DNA of 32,347 bases. Origin: Acidobacteriota bacterium. Its GTDB lineage: Bacteria; Acidobacteriota; Vicinamibacteria; Vicinamibacterales; UBA2999. Under the pieces are notes generated by a model, which did no database searches, was not told where the DNA came from, and worked only from the letters and a program-made list of their open reading frames with translations. Below are positions 24,783 through 32,347 of this stretch, one piece after another. Where the stretch lies: assembly GCA_021731095.1 (NCBI GenBank), contig JAKFYA010000030.1, positions 1-32,347 on the forward strand. Direction: 5' to 3'. A program made the translations under genes and the position numbers. How positions within the stretch are numbered: position 1 is the first letter of the stretch; every line of letters begins with the position of its first letter.

Positions 24783-26207
24783 ATGCTGCAGATTCCGGTG
24801 CTGCGCTGGGGCCAGCCCTACACCAGCATGGATGTCTCCGAGGTCACGCACTTTGCCACGGGAGAGCCGGTGGCCCGTGTCAGCCGGGCCAACGGGGGAC
24901 TGGTGCAGCGCGACATCCGTCATGCCCAGCGGGCGCGTGATCTGTTGCGAGGCCTGTCCATTCCAGACCTGGTGTCCATCGCCAACCGTGCAGGTGAGCT
25001 GTACATGACGGCGACGCTGCCCCTGGGGGATGGGGACCAGTCGCCCGACGACTTCGTGCGTGCCCAGTCGGCCACGACCGGCATTCCCGAAGTGGTATGC
25101 CGCGCCACCATGCAGAAGAATGCCTCGGTGCTGGCACAGATGGGGGGGATCCTGACGGCCCTCACACGGGGGCTGGACTTCGGTGTCCTGACAGCCGGGC
25201 ACGGCGAGGAACATGGCGTGCCGATCAGCTACCAGGCGCAGGCGCCGGTGCTGGGCCTGGTCCTCCCGTCCAACACCGCCGGGGTGCATACGCTCTGGTT
25301 ACCCGCGCTTCCGCTCCAGGTGGGGCTGCTGATGAAGCCGGGCTCGCAGGAAATCTGGACACCGTATCGCCTGGCCGAGGCGTTCTTCCAGGCAGGCCTG
25401 CCACGCGAGACCATCGGTCTCTATCCTGGTGGCGCCGATGTCGGTGGGGCTGTGGTGGGCGCCTGTCACCGCAGCCTCGTCTTCGGTGGGGCCTCCACCG
25501 TGGCGCAGTACCGCAGCAATCCCGGCGTGCAGGTACACGGACCCGGCTTCTCGAAGATTCTGCTCGGCGACGATGTCGTCGACCAGTGGGAGCAGTATCT
25601 CGACGTCATGGTGGACAGCGTGCTGTCCGGTGGCGGACGCGGGTGCATCAACGCGTCCGGCATCTGGGCCAGCCGGCATACGCACGAGATTGCCGAGGCC
25701 CTGGCCAGGCGGTTGTCCGGCGTCCAGCCGCTGGCGCACGATGATCCCGCGGCGCTGCTGGCCGCATTCACGACGGAGGGTGCCGCTGCGCGTGTGTCAG
25801 CGCTGATCGATGCCGCACTCGGCAGCCCGGAGGTCACCGACGTGTCGGCGGTGTTCCGGGATGGTCCACGCCTCGTGCGGCGTGGCGCCGCCGACTATCT
25901 CGTGCCCACGGTGCTGCGCTGCGCCTCTCCCGCGTCGCCGATGGCCAATGCGGAGTTCCTCTTCCCGTTCGTGTCCGTCGTGGAGTGTCCGCAAGCGCAG
26001 ATGGTGTCCACCATGGGCCCCACGCTGGTATGCACCGCGATCACCGCGCAGCCGGTGTTCCGACGCCAGTTGACCGATGCCGTGCAGATCGATCGGCTCA
26101 ACCTCGGGCCGGTCCGCACGACCCAGCTCAACTGGTTGCAGCCGCACGAAGGGAATCTCATCGACTTCCTCTTCCGCTCCCGCGCCTACCAGGAGGCGCC
26201 CCTCTGA
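24783..26207 (+). CDS. Aldehyde dehydrogenase-superfamily acyl reductase (LuxC-like)
   Basis: A 474-residue ALDH-fold enzyme starting at the ATG at 24783 after a GAGGG ribosome-binding site; the longer frame from 24675 lies inside the previous gene. The nucleotide site is seen in VLPSNTAGVHTLWLPALPL and Lys185 (LMKPGS). FGGAST follows near 235, and the catalytic cysteine is Cys288 in GGGRGCINASG. The ELGG motif holding the general-base Glu of hydrolytic ALDHs is replaced by HGPGFSK. This is expected of acylating or acyl-reducing relatives (LuxC, CoA-acylating ALDHs), which need no water activation. Together with the adenylating neighbour it probably reduces an activated acid to an aldehyde. 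The gene ends 18 bp before a terminator-like hairpin. Confidence 0.75.
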   Translation: MLQIPVLRWGQPYTSMDVSEVTHFATGEPVARVSRANGGLVQRDIRHAQRARDLLRGLSIPDLVSIANRAGELYMTATLPLGDGDQSPDDFVRAQSATTGIPEVVCRATMQKNASVLAQMGGILTALTRGLDFGVLTAGHGEEHGVPISYQAQAPVLGLVLPSNTAGVHTLWLPALPLQVGLLMKPGSQEIWTPYRLAEAFFQAGLPRETIGLYPGGADVGGAVVGACHRSLVFGGASTVAQYRSNPGVQVHGPGFSKILLGDDVVDQWEQYLDVMVDSVLSGGGRGCINASGIWASRHTHEIAEALARRLSGVQPLAHDDPAALLAAFTTEGAAARVSALIDAALGSPEVTDVSAVFRDGPRLVRRGAADYLVPTVLRCASPASPMANAEFLFPFVSVVECPQAQMVSTMGPTLVCTAITAQPVFRRQLTDAVQIDRLNLGPVRTTQLNWLQPHEGNLIDFLFRSRAYQEAPL

Positions 26208-26225
26208 GGGGCACGCCAGCACCAA

Positions 26226-26253
26226 CCCGCCCGGGCCTGTGAGGCAGGGCGGG
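26226..26253. terminator. Bidirectional terminator-like hairpin between convergent operons
   Basis: CCCGCCC (26226-26232) pairs with GGGCGGG (26247-26253), and inside that GCCT (26235-26238) pairs with AGGC (26242-26245) around a GTG loop. This gives 11 base pairs, nearly all G-C. It lies between the stops of the ALDH-like gene (26207) and the flavin oxidoreductase gene (26263) and could serve both. No T-run follows on either strand, so intrinsic termination would be of the weak, GC-rich type. Confidence 0.5.
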
Positions 26254-26262
26254 GGTCGTGTG

Positions 26263-27588
26263 CTAGATGACCCGGCGTGCCAGATCCTCCGGCAGGATGA
26301 GCTCGTTGGCCTTCTCAGGCGCGTCGGCAACCGGCGTGCCTGCATTCCAGGCCGGAATTGCGGGCTTGTCAGGCGGATAGAGCGACTCGAGTGGCCCCCA
26401 GACCTGGTCCACGCGGTCCGTGAACAGATCGCCAATCAGCAGGTCGGTGACGGTGCCAATCAGCGCCGGATAGTGCTTGACGAAGCGACCGAAGCTGAAG
26501 CCGTCGTAGTACTCGCAGACCAGACGACGCATCCGGTCGACTCCGCGATTGAAGTCGGGCCCCCACGAGCCGAGCTGCGCGGCGGACGTATCGCCCTTGC
26601 CGAGTCCGGCCACAATGGCGTCGGCCGCGAGTTCGCCGGACTTCAGGGCCAACAGGACGCCAGACGAATAGAGTGGGTCGAGGAAGCCCCAGGCGTCCCC
26701 CACCAATACCCAGCCGTTGCCCGCCACCTGTGAAGCCCGGTACGAGTAGTCCTTGGTGGCGAAGTGCCCTGTGGCGCGCGTGGCTCCGGCGACGCGTTCC
26801 TTCACGGCCGTGCACCGCTCGACTTCTTCCGCATAGGTCTGCTCGTAGCTGCCGCGTCCCTTGAACAGGTAGTCGAACGGCCCCACGACGCCCACGCTGA
26901 CGATGTTGTCGTGCTGCGGGATGTACCAGAACCAGCCCTTCTTGTCGGGCGTCTGCAGCACGATGGTCGCACCCTCGTCCTTGCCCGTGTCGCGGTAGGC
27001 GCCTTCCCAGTAGGTCCAGATGGCGCCTTTGTTGAGCACCGGGTCCCACACGCGGAGCCCCAGCGTGTGGGACAGCAGGCCGTTCTGCCCACTGGCATCC
27101 ACAACCACCCGGGCCCTGACCTCGCGGAAGACGCCGTCTTCGCCACGGACACGGACCCCGACGGCACGGTCTCCCTCGAAGAGCACCTCGTGGACGCGCG
27201 TGCCCTCATGAGCGGTGACGCCATGGGCGCGCGCATTCTCCAGCATCATCTGGTCGAACTCGCTTCGCACGACCTGCCACGTCTGCGAGCATTCATGCGG
27301 CTTGTTGTCCCAGAAGTAGAACGGCGCCGATTCCTGCCCGCGCGCATTGACGAACTGGACGCTGTATTTCTTGACGAAGCGGCTGGCCTGCAGCTTCGGC
27401 AGCATGCCCAGACGCTCAAGGGTCCAGTAGGTCTCGGGGATGAGGGATTCGCCAATGTGGAAGCGGGGAAAGCGTTCGCGCTCGAACAGTTCGACGGCCA
27501 GTCCCTGCTGGGCGAGGAGTGTCGAGGCCGTCGCCCCGGCCGGGCCGCCTCCGATGACCACAACGTCTGCATGATGGGCGCTGTTCAT
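26263..27588 (-). CDS. FAD-dependent oxidoreductase of the flavin halogenase family
   Basis: A 441-residue flavoprotein. The FAD-binding GGGPAG is at 13-18, followed by FERERFPRFHIGESL, VVDASGQNG and the second FAD motif VGDAWGFLDPLYSSG (about 296-310). The pattern WxWxIP that marks flavin-dependent halogenases is present as WFWYIP at 219-224. Lys73 or Lys74 (RFVKKY) is at about the place of the catalytic Lys of halogenases acting on carrier- or CoA-bound phenols and pyrroles. It could halogenate or hydroxylate an aromatic ring, or be a ring or double-bond reductase of the same fold; sequence alone does not settle it. A GGAG ribosome-binding site precedes the ATG, 19 bp after the CoA ligase. 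No flavin reductase is nearby. Confidence 0.8.
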   Translation of the reverse strand: MNSAHHADVVVIGGGPAGATASTLLAQQGLAVELFERERFPRFHIGESLIPETYWTLERLGMLPKLQASRFVKKYSVQFVNARGQESAPFYFWDNKPHECSQTWQVVRSEFDQMMLENARAHGVTAHEGTRVHEVLFEGDRAVGVRVRGEDGVFREVRARVVVDASGQNGLLSHTLGLRVWDPVLNKGAIWTYWEGAYRDTGKDEGATIVLQTPDKKGWFWYIPQHDNIVSVGVVGPFDYLFKGRGSYEQTYAEEVERCTAVKERVAGATRATGHFATKDYSYRASQVAGNGWVLVGDAWGFLDPLYSSGVLLALKSGELAADAIVAGLGKGDTSAAQLGSWGPDFNRGVDRMRRLVCEYYDGFSFGRFVKHYPALIGTVTDLLIGDLFTDRVDQVWGPLESLYPPDKPAIPAWNAGTPVADAPEKANELILPEDLARRVI

Positions 27589-27607
27589 ACCAGTGACTCC
27601 GTTTTGC

Positions 27608-28897
27608 CTAGGGTTCCACGACGAAGCGTCGTGCCTTCATTTCGAATCGGGGAAGCGTGCCAGGTGACACCACCTCCACCGGAACAACGAGGCCGAGAGC
27701 GGCGCTGAGGGCACCTGCGACCTGGCGGCCGATCACACCACCGTCGGGCGAGGCCTCGATGTCGACGCGGAGGGTGCGGAGCGACCCGCTGCGCGACACC
27801 GTGCTCCGGAACTCGCGCACAGCGGCAAACTGCCGCACGACCGCCTCGATGGCCGCCGGGTACACATTCACCCCACGCACGGTGACCATGTCGTCGGCGC
27901 GTCCGAGTATGCCGCCGTCGAGCCATGCGAACGCGCGGCCGCACGCGCAGGTCCCGGTGCGCCGTGTCACCAGGTCACCCGTGCGATAGCGGAGGACCGG
28001 ACTGGCTGCGCGTCCGAGGTTGGTGAGCACCAGTTCTCCGGCGACACCGTCGTCGACCGGACGGCCACTGTCCGGATCGATGACCTCCGCGATGAACGCC
28101 GCCTCGTTCACATGCAGGCCACCCGGTCGTTCCCAGCACTCGAAGCTCACGGGGCCCACCTCCGTCAGTCCGTGGTGGTCGATGACTCGGGCACCGAGGG
28201 CGGCTTCAATCCGGGATCGCGTGGCGGGAATGCTGCCACCCGGTTCGCCCGCCACGATCACGACGCGGATGCCGGCCTCCCGGAGTGCCAGCGCCTGTCC
28301 GGTGTCGGTGGCGACCTCGGCCAGACGCAGGGCGTAGGTGGGGGTGCAGCAGAGCACGGTGGGCCGTGTGGCGAGCAGCAGCGCCAGCCGCTGTTCACTC
28401 GACATGCCTCCGGCCGGTATGCAGAGGGCGCCTGCGGCGACGGCGGCATCGAAGGCGGTCCAGAAGCCGTAGAACGGTCCGAAGGAGAACGCGAAGAACA
28501 CCCGGTCGCCGGTCCCCACGCGGGCGGCGGCGTAGACCTCCCGCCAACACGTCACGGCCCAGTCCCAGCTTTCGGCGGTGTCAACCCATCTGAGGGGGTG
28601 GCCGGTGGTCCCCGAGGTGTGGGTGTACCGGGAGTAGTGCGCGAGAGGCTCCGAAAGGACCGTGCCCCACGGCGGACAGGCGGTCTGGTCGGCGACCAGG
28701 TCGGCCTTCGTCGTGAAAGGCAGACGGGACAGGTCGTCAGGGAGGCGGAGCTCCGTGTCGACACCGATGCCGGCTGCCGCCAGCCTGTGGGTATGGAACG
28801 GGCTTCGGCCAATGATGCGCCGCAACAGGTCTGACAGGCGGGCCTGCTGCCAGACGGCCAGGGCCGCGCGATCGGACACGTCCGGCGTCTGGCTCAT
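27608..28897 (-). CDS. PaaK-like aryl-CoA ligase
   Basis: A 429-residue ANL-superfamily ligase of the phenylacetate-CoA ligase type. Motifs are the P-loop TSGTTGHP (94-101), DHHGLTEVGPVSFEC, a Cys pair in TCACGRAF, GRADDMVTVRGVNVYP and the C-terminal catalytic Lys in RFEMKAR. Such enzymes make aryl-CoA from an aromatic acid, ATP and CoA. Next to a chorismate lyase-like gene and a hotdog thioesterase, 4-hydroxybenzoate is the most likely substrate, but phenylacetate, other benzoates or loading of a carrier protein are possible. Its ATG overlaps the thioesterase stop by 4 bp. Length and C-terminal lid domain are normal, unlike the short LuxE-like enzyme at 23660. Confidence 0.85.
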   Translation of the reverse strand: MSQTPDVSDRAALAVWQQARLSDLLRRIIGRSPFHTHRLAAAGIGVDTELRLPDDLSRLPFTTKADLVADQTACPPWGTVLSEPLAHYSRYTHTSGTTGHPLRWVDTAESWDWAVTCWREVYAAARVGTGDRVFFAFSFGPFYGFWTAFDAAVAAGALCIPAGGMSSEQRLALLLATRPTVLCCTPTYALRLAEVATDTGQALALREAGIRVVIVAGEPGGSIPATRSRIEAALGARVIDHHGLTEVGPVSFECWERPGGLHVNEAAFIAEVIDPDSGRPVDDGVAGELVLTNLGRAASPVLRYRTGDLVTRRTGTCACGRAFAWLDGGILGRADDMVTVRGVNVYPAAIEAVVRQFAAVREFRSTVSRSGSLRTLRVDIEASPDGGVIGRQVAGALSAALGLVVPVEVVSPGTLPRFEMKARRFVVEP

Positions 28898-29319
28898 GCC
28901 TGGGGCGTGTCAGGCGCGACTGCGAAGCAGGCCGCAACCTCTGGAGGGAGGGGCACGGCGCGGGGTGCCTGTCCGGGCCGATACTCGACGCTGACGATGG
29001 TCATCGACCCGGTCGCCACGGGCTCGCCGTCACGGGACAACAGGCATCGGTACCGGAGCGAGCGCGCGGACATGGCCACGACTTCGATGCTGATCTCGAA
29101 CTCGTCCTCGAATCGCAGGGGCGTGTGGTAGTCGAACGTCATGGCCACACGTGGCCACCCGACGAGTGAGCCAGGTACATGGATGCTCAGACCGTGCGCC
29201 CGCCACATGGCGTGTTCGGCTTCCTCCATGTACCGCGGGTACCAGCTGAAGTGAACGATGCCCGCCGCATCGGTTTCGTAGAACTGCACGCGACGGGTCA
29301 GGCGGAAGGGAGCACCCAC
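28894..29319 (-). CDS. Hotdog-fold acyl-CoA thioesterase, 4-hydroxybenzoyl-CoA thioesterase-like
   Basis: A 141-residue single hotdog domain. The active-site segment FYETDAAGIVHFSWYPRYME places the catalytic Asp at residue 17, the same number as in the characterised Pseudomonas 4-hydroxybenzoyl-CoA thioesterase. It would hydrolyse an aryl- or acyl-CoA. YbgC-type thioesterases share this motif, so the acyl group is not certain. The start is a GTG at 29319 without a clear Shine-Dalgarno, 9 bp after the chorismate lyase-like gene. Pairing a thioesterase with a CoA ligase suggests proofreading or product release after CoA-bound tailoring. Confidence 0.85.
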   Translation of the reverse strand: MGAPFRLTRRVQFYETDAAGIVHFSWYPRYMEEAEHAMWRAHGLSIHVPGSLVGWPRVAMTFDYHTPLRFEDEFEISIEVVAMSARSLRYRCLLSRDGEPVATGSMTIVSVEYRPGQAPRAVPLPPEVAACFAVAPDTPQA

Positions 29320-29328
29320 GATGGCATT

Positions 29329-29877
29329 CTAGGCGAGAGGGAGGACTTCGACGATGTCGCCCAGCTTGGCGCCCCCCTGAAAGACCTCTGTCTGGCGACC
29401 ATAGAGCAGGCGGGGTTCCCGCATCCAGAAGACCCCCATCAGGTCCTGGTTGGGCGTAATGGCCAGGTAGTGTCGCGGGCGGCTGAGAAAGTCGAGGCCG
29501 GCATCCCGCAGGACGCGACCCAGGGGGACCTCGTGCCTGAGCACCTGTGCCCGCGTTCTCGGCGTGAGGGCGTCGAGGCGTATCCGGATGGCACCCATCT
29601 CGACGGGGCGGCCTGAATACGCGTGCACCAGGAGCACGCGCCGCAGATACCAGCGTCCCTTCAGGCTCGTGGAGAGCGTGCGCAGTTGCACCGCCCCTCC
29701 ACAGTGACGCTCCAGCGTGAGCGTCATGTCGCGCTCGTGGACCAGGAGGTCCTGGTACGGCGCTGGAATGTCGCCCGGCGCAATGACCCGGTGCGCGGGA
29801 ATGTCCACGCCAGCCTGACGGTAGGCGAGGTCCAGGGGATGGAGCGGGCTCTGGCGCAGGCGCGGCGATGGGGCCAT
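29329..29877 (-). CDS. Chorismate lyase-like protein
   Basis: A 182-residue protein starting at the ATG at 29877, 7 bp after the radical SAM stop; the longer frame to 29961 lies inside that gene. LLVHERDMTLTLERH and, later, RPVEMGAIRIRLDAL, then PLGRVLRDAGL and a Phe-rich end follow the pattern of UbiC-fold chorismate--pyruvate lyases. That reaction gives 4-hydroxybenzoate and pyruvate. No other ubiquinone gene is present, so a role in specialised metabolism is more likely than in ubiquinone synthesis. Sequence conservation in this family is low and the call depends partly on context (CoA ligase and 4HBT-like thioesterase next door). Confidence 0.72.
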   Translation of the reverse strand: MAPSPRLRQSPLHPLDLAYRQAGVDIPAHRVIAPGDIPAPYQDLLVHERDMTLTLERHCGGAVQLRTLSTSLKGRWYLRRVLLVHAYSGRPVEMGAIRIRLDALTPRTRAQVLRHEVPLGRVLRDAGLDFLSRPRHYLAITPNQDLMGVFWMREPRLLYGRQTEVFQGGAKLGDIVEVLPLA

Positions 29878-29884
29878 GACGGGT

Positions 29885-31246
29885 TCAGGTGTACCGGATG
29901 CCCGTGTGCCCGGGCAGGAAGAAGCGGGGAAGCAGGATATCCACGCGGAGGAGCCCTTCACGCGTCAGGGCGACGGCGTCAGGTCCGCAACTGGCCAGAT
30001 AGCCGTCGTGGCCGAGCGACGCGAAGGCGTCGGCAAAGCGGACGAGGATGTCGGTCTGGTACTTGTCGGCGAAGTACGCCGGCCGGATGTGGCCCAGCTT
30101 GAGCTGCAGCACCAGCTCACGGATGAGGCGCTCTTCGGACGTCGGTTCATAGGCCCGGCCCAGCGGAAGCCGGCCCTCGGCGATGGCAGTGCCCCAGGTG
30201 TCCCAGCTGTCGAGATTCTGCAAGTGGACACCATTCAGATGGCCAAACGAGGCCACCCCGAGGGCCACCATGTCCGCGCCCTGCCATAGCCGATCGCGAT
30301 AGGTGAACCGCGTGCGCTCTGGACGCTTCACGGCCGTATAGGCGCTGCCCACCGAGTAGCCTGCAGCCTCGAGTGCGGCGAAGGCGTCGGCGACCCAGCG
30401 CCGCTTGGTCGACCAGTTCGCAACCGGGTCGGCAAACTGACCGGTGCCCTGCACCAGGTCCCGGCTGATGGTGGTGTTGTGGGGCAGTTCCATCTGGTAG
30501 ATGGTGACGCTGTCGGGGTCCAGGTCAATGGTGCGCTGGACGCAGGCGCGCCAGTTGTCCTCGGTCTCGCCGAGCATGCCCGCAATCAGGTCGATATTGA
30601 TCTGCGGAAAGCCGAGGCTGCGGGCGAAGCTATACGCGCGTGCAATCTCGCCGGACCGGTGCGCGCGGCCGTTCAGTTCCAGCACCCGATCGTCAAAATT
30701 CTCGACTCCCAGGCTGAGCCGGGTCACTCCGAGCCGGCGGATCACGCCCAGTTTGGTCTCGGTGAGGGTGCCCGGCTCACACTCGAACGTGATCTCCGAC
30801 GCCTGCGCCCACGACGTGCGCGCTGTCAGTCTCCGGACCAGGCCTTCAAGCTGCTGGCTCGACAGGAACGACGGGGTGCCGCCACCGAAGTAGATGAAGT
30901 CGAGCGGGCGGTGTGCCACAGCCGGCAGTGTTTCGTAGAGCTCCCACTCTCTGGCCAGCAGATCCAGGTACCCCGCGACATCTTGCGCGTTCTTGTCGGT
31001 GTAGACGCGGAAGTAGCAGAAGTGGCAGCGCTTCCGGCAGAACGGGATGTGGAGATACAGCCCCAGGGGCACGTCCGGCCGTGGGGCACGCTGCAACGCC
31101 GGCAGCGCCTGAGCCTGGATCGCCTCACGGGTCCAGACGGAGAACGGGGGATAGTTCGCCACGAAATAGCTGCCGACATCAGTCTGGTCGGCGGGCTGCC
31201 CGGGCGTGTCGGGCAGAAGTGGAAGCACGCGGCGCGTGTCGGTCAT
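29885..31246 (-). CDS. Radical SAM enzyme, HemN/HemW-like
   Basis: A 453-residue enzyme with a [4Fe-4S] cluster motif CRKRCHFC (Cys70, Cys74, Cys77) inside HIPFC.....FCYF, and the SAM-binding GGGTPS at 121-126. Other HemN/HemW-type features are ECEPGTLT, RLSLGVENFDD, INIDLIAGMLGET and SVTIYQMELP. The C-terminal domain has the HemN pattern. It is unlikely to be a heme-synthesis enzyme in this operon. HemN-like proteins also include heme chaperones and class C methyltransferases that modify natural products. I take the ATG at 31246; a TTG at 31255 overlapping the preceding stop would add three residues, and neither has a strong ribosome-binding site. Confidence 0.8.
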   Translation of the reverse strand: MTDTRRVLPLLPDTPGQPADQTDVGSYFVANYPPFSVWTREAIQAQALPALQRAPRPDVPLGLYLHIPFCRKRCHFCYFRVYTDKNAQDVAGYLDLLAREWELYETLPAVAHRPLDFIYFGGGTPSFLSSQQLEGLVRRLTARTSWAQASEITFECEPGTLTETKLGVIRRLGVTRLSLGVENFDDRVLELNGRAHRSGEIARAYSFARSLGFPQINIDLIAGMLGETEDNWRACVQRTIDLDPDSVTIYQMELPHNTTISRDLVQGTGQFADPVANWSTKRRWVADAFAALEAAGYSVGSAYTAVKRPERTRFTYRDRLWQGADMVALGVASFGHLNGVHLQNLDSWDTWGTAIAEGRLPLGRAYEPTSEERLIRELVLQLKLGHIRPAYFADKYQTDILVRFADAFASLGHDGYLASCGPDAVALTREGLLRVDILLPRFFLPGHTGIRYT

Positions 31247-31251
31247 CGAGG

Positions 31252-32347
31252 TCAACGAGGGCCCGCACCTGTCTGCAGGGCAAACAGCGTGTTCCGGTTG
31301 TTGAGAAAGAGGGTGCCGTGAGCCGGTACCGGCGTGCCATAGACCGAGCTGCCCATATTGATCTCGGCCAGCACCAGCGGCTTGCCATCCTTCAGCTCCC
31401 GGCTGGCCTTGATGATGACGACATCGCCGTCTTCGTCTCCGAGGTACACCTTGCCGTCAATCACCATGGGTGAGCCCCACACGGCGGCCAGCGTGTCGTA
31501 GGACCAGTACTCCTGGCCGGTGTTGGCATCGAGGCAGTGGAGGTAGCCGCTGAAGTCAGCGATGAAGACCAGGTCGTCCACGATGGCGGCAGTCGAGACG
31601 CTCCGACGAATCTTGCTGACATGGAACACCAGTCCAGCGGTCGTGATGTCACCGCGACGGGTCGCGTCGATGGCATAGAAGTGTCCGACGCCTTCGCCAT
31701 GTTCCGGGTCCTGGCCGTTGGCAATGTAGACCCGGTCCTTGTAGATGACTGGCGTCGCGATGACTTCATTCCGCGTGCGAGGCCACACCGCGTCCTTGGG
31801 GTTGGTATCGAACTCCCACAGCTTGGCGCCGGTCTCCGCCGCATACCCGCGCACCCAGCCATCGCCCTGGGCACTGACCACCATGCTCACCCCGCCAATG
31901 GTCCCGACTGCGGGTGTTGACCACTGGCCGTGCAGAATGCGGTCCTGCACCGAATTGTCTTCCCAGACGAGCGAGCCGGTCTTCTTGTTCACGGCAATGA
32001 CCGCCGGTGCCTTGGGCGAGGGGATGTTGACGTGGCTTTCGTCCTGCCCGTTCGAGGTGCTGACGTAGATCAGGTCACCCAGGATGACCGGCGATGAGTT
32101 GGAGAGGTTGTGCGGATACGCCCCGACCTCTTCCATCATGTCGAAGGCCCAGACCACATCGGCGTCCTTCGGGCCGGCGAACTTCTCGTCGGTCACCGGT
32201 CCGTCGTTGCCGTTGGCGAACCCTTTGACGTCCAGGCAGAAGAGGACCCCGCGGTTGCTGACGTAATAGACCCGTCCGCCCTCGACGAGGGGTGAGGAGG
32301 CGACCCCCTGGAACGGCCAGTCATTGGCCCGACCGGCCGGCAGCTTT
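31252..32347 (-). CDS. PQQ-like beta-propeller protein (5' partial)
   Basis: At least 365 residues of a beta-propeller with PQQ-enzyme type repeats (VNKKTGSLVW, YAAETGAKLW, LDANTGQEYW). The frame is open to the right window edge: upstream of the apparent GTG at 32196 it continues as propeller sequence (for example GVASSPLVEGGRVYYVSNRG), so the true start, with any signal peptide, is outside. Phrases such as FDMMEEVGAYPHNLSNSSP recur in exported propellers I associate with Acidobacteria and Planctomycetes. I see no cytochrome motif and no proof of PQQ binding; a BamB-like scaffold is an alternative. Its stop lies 5 bp before the radical SAM start, so it seems to belong to the operon. Confidence 0.85.
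   Translation of the reverse strand, partial: KLPAGRANDWPFQGVASSPLVEGGRVYYVSNRGVLFCLDVKGFANGNDGPVTDEKFAGPKDADVVWAFDMMEEVGAYPHNLSNSSPVILGDLIYVSTSNGQDESHVNIPSPKAPAVIAVNKKTGSLVWEDNSVQDRILHGQWSTPAVGTIGGVSMVVSAQGDGWVRGYAAETGAKLWEFDTNPKDAVWPRTRNEVIATPVIYKDRVYIANGQDPEHGEGVGHFYAIDATRRGDITTAGLVFHVSKIRRSVSTAAIVDDLVFIADFSGYLHCLDANTGQEYWSYDTLAAVWGSPMVIDGKVYLGDEDGDVVIIKASRELKDGKPLVLAEINMGSSVYGTPVPAHGTLFLNNRNTLFALQTGAGPR

Noticed and set aside
29329-29877. Ubiquinone biosynthesis locus
   Set aside because: Apart from a UbiC-fold-like protein there are no ubiquinone methylase, decarboxylase or hydroxylase genes nearby, and EboC is a diverged UbiA relative in another operon.

Overview
The window is high-GC, densely coded bacterial DNA with many 4-bp start/stop overlaps. 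Gene content (a DUF2934 protein, a MoxR/DUF58/VWA cluster, PQQ-type quinoproteins, an ebo cluster) fits Acidobacteriota best, perhaps a Vicinamibacteria-like lineage. This is an inference: there is no rRNA gene here, and I saw no tRNA, CRISPR array, insertion sequence or integrase.

Layout. 1-1887: the two ATPase genes of a Dpp/Opp-type peptide importer (the first is cut by the window edge). 2064-3481: three small genes (eRF1-like, DUF2934, exported His-containing protein) with a hairpin-rich spacer. 3633-9781: a full six-gene ebo cluster in two convergent blocks, eboA-eboB-eboF on the plus strand and eboD-eboE-eboC on the minus strand. 9807-12470: two exported enzymes, a metallo-beta-lactamase-fold hydrolase and a PQQ-type quinoprotein, directly upstream of eboD on the same strand. 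12494-19534: a HemD-like gene preceded by a Bat-like cluster (MoxR, DUF58, BatD-like, VWA, small membrane protein, VWA). From moxR to eboC the minus strand is an almost gapless run of about 13 kb. 19615-23604: housekeeping genes (small basic protein, coaA, rdgB, rph, GerMN protein, amidase).

23660-32347: a probable specialised-metabolism locus. A LuxE-like adenylating enzyme and a LuxC/ALDH-like reductase run on the plus strand. They converge at a shared hairpin on a minus-strand operon: beta-propeller (running off the window), HemN/HemW-like radical SAM enzyme, chorismate lyase-like protein, 4-hydroxybenzoyl-CoA thioesterase-like hotdog protein, PaaK-like CoA ligase and a flavin halogenase-family oxidoreductase. 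Together these suggest chorismate to 4-hydroxybenzoate, activation as a CoA ester or adenylate, tailoring, and reduction to an aldehyde. The product is unknown to me and no ketosynthase or carrier protein lies inside the window.

The ebo cluster is tied in cyanobacteria to moving a natural-product precursor to the periplasm. Here it sits beside periplasmic redox enzymes and about 14 kb from the putative 4-hydroxybenzoate locus. Whether the two loci act together cannot be decided from sequence alone.
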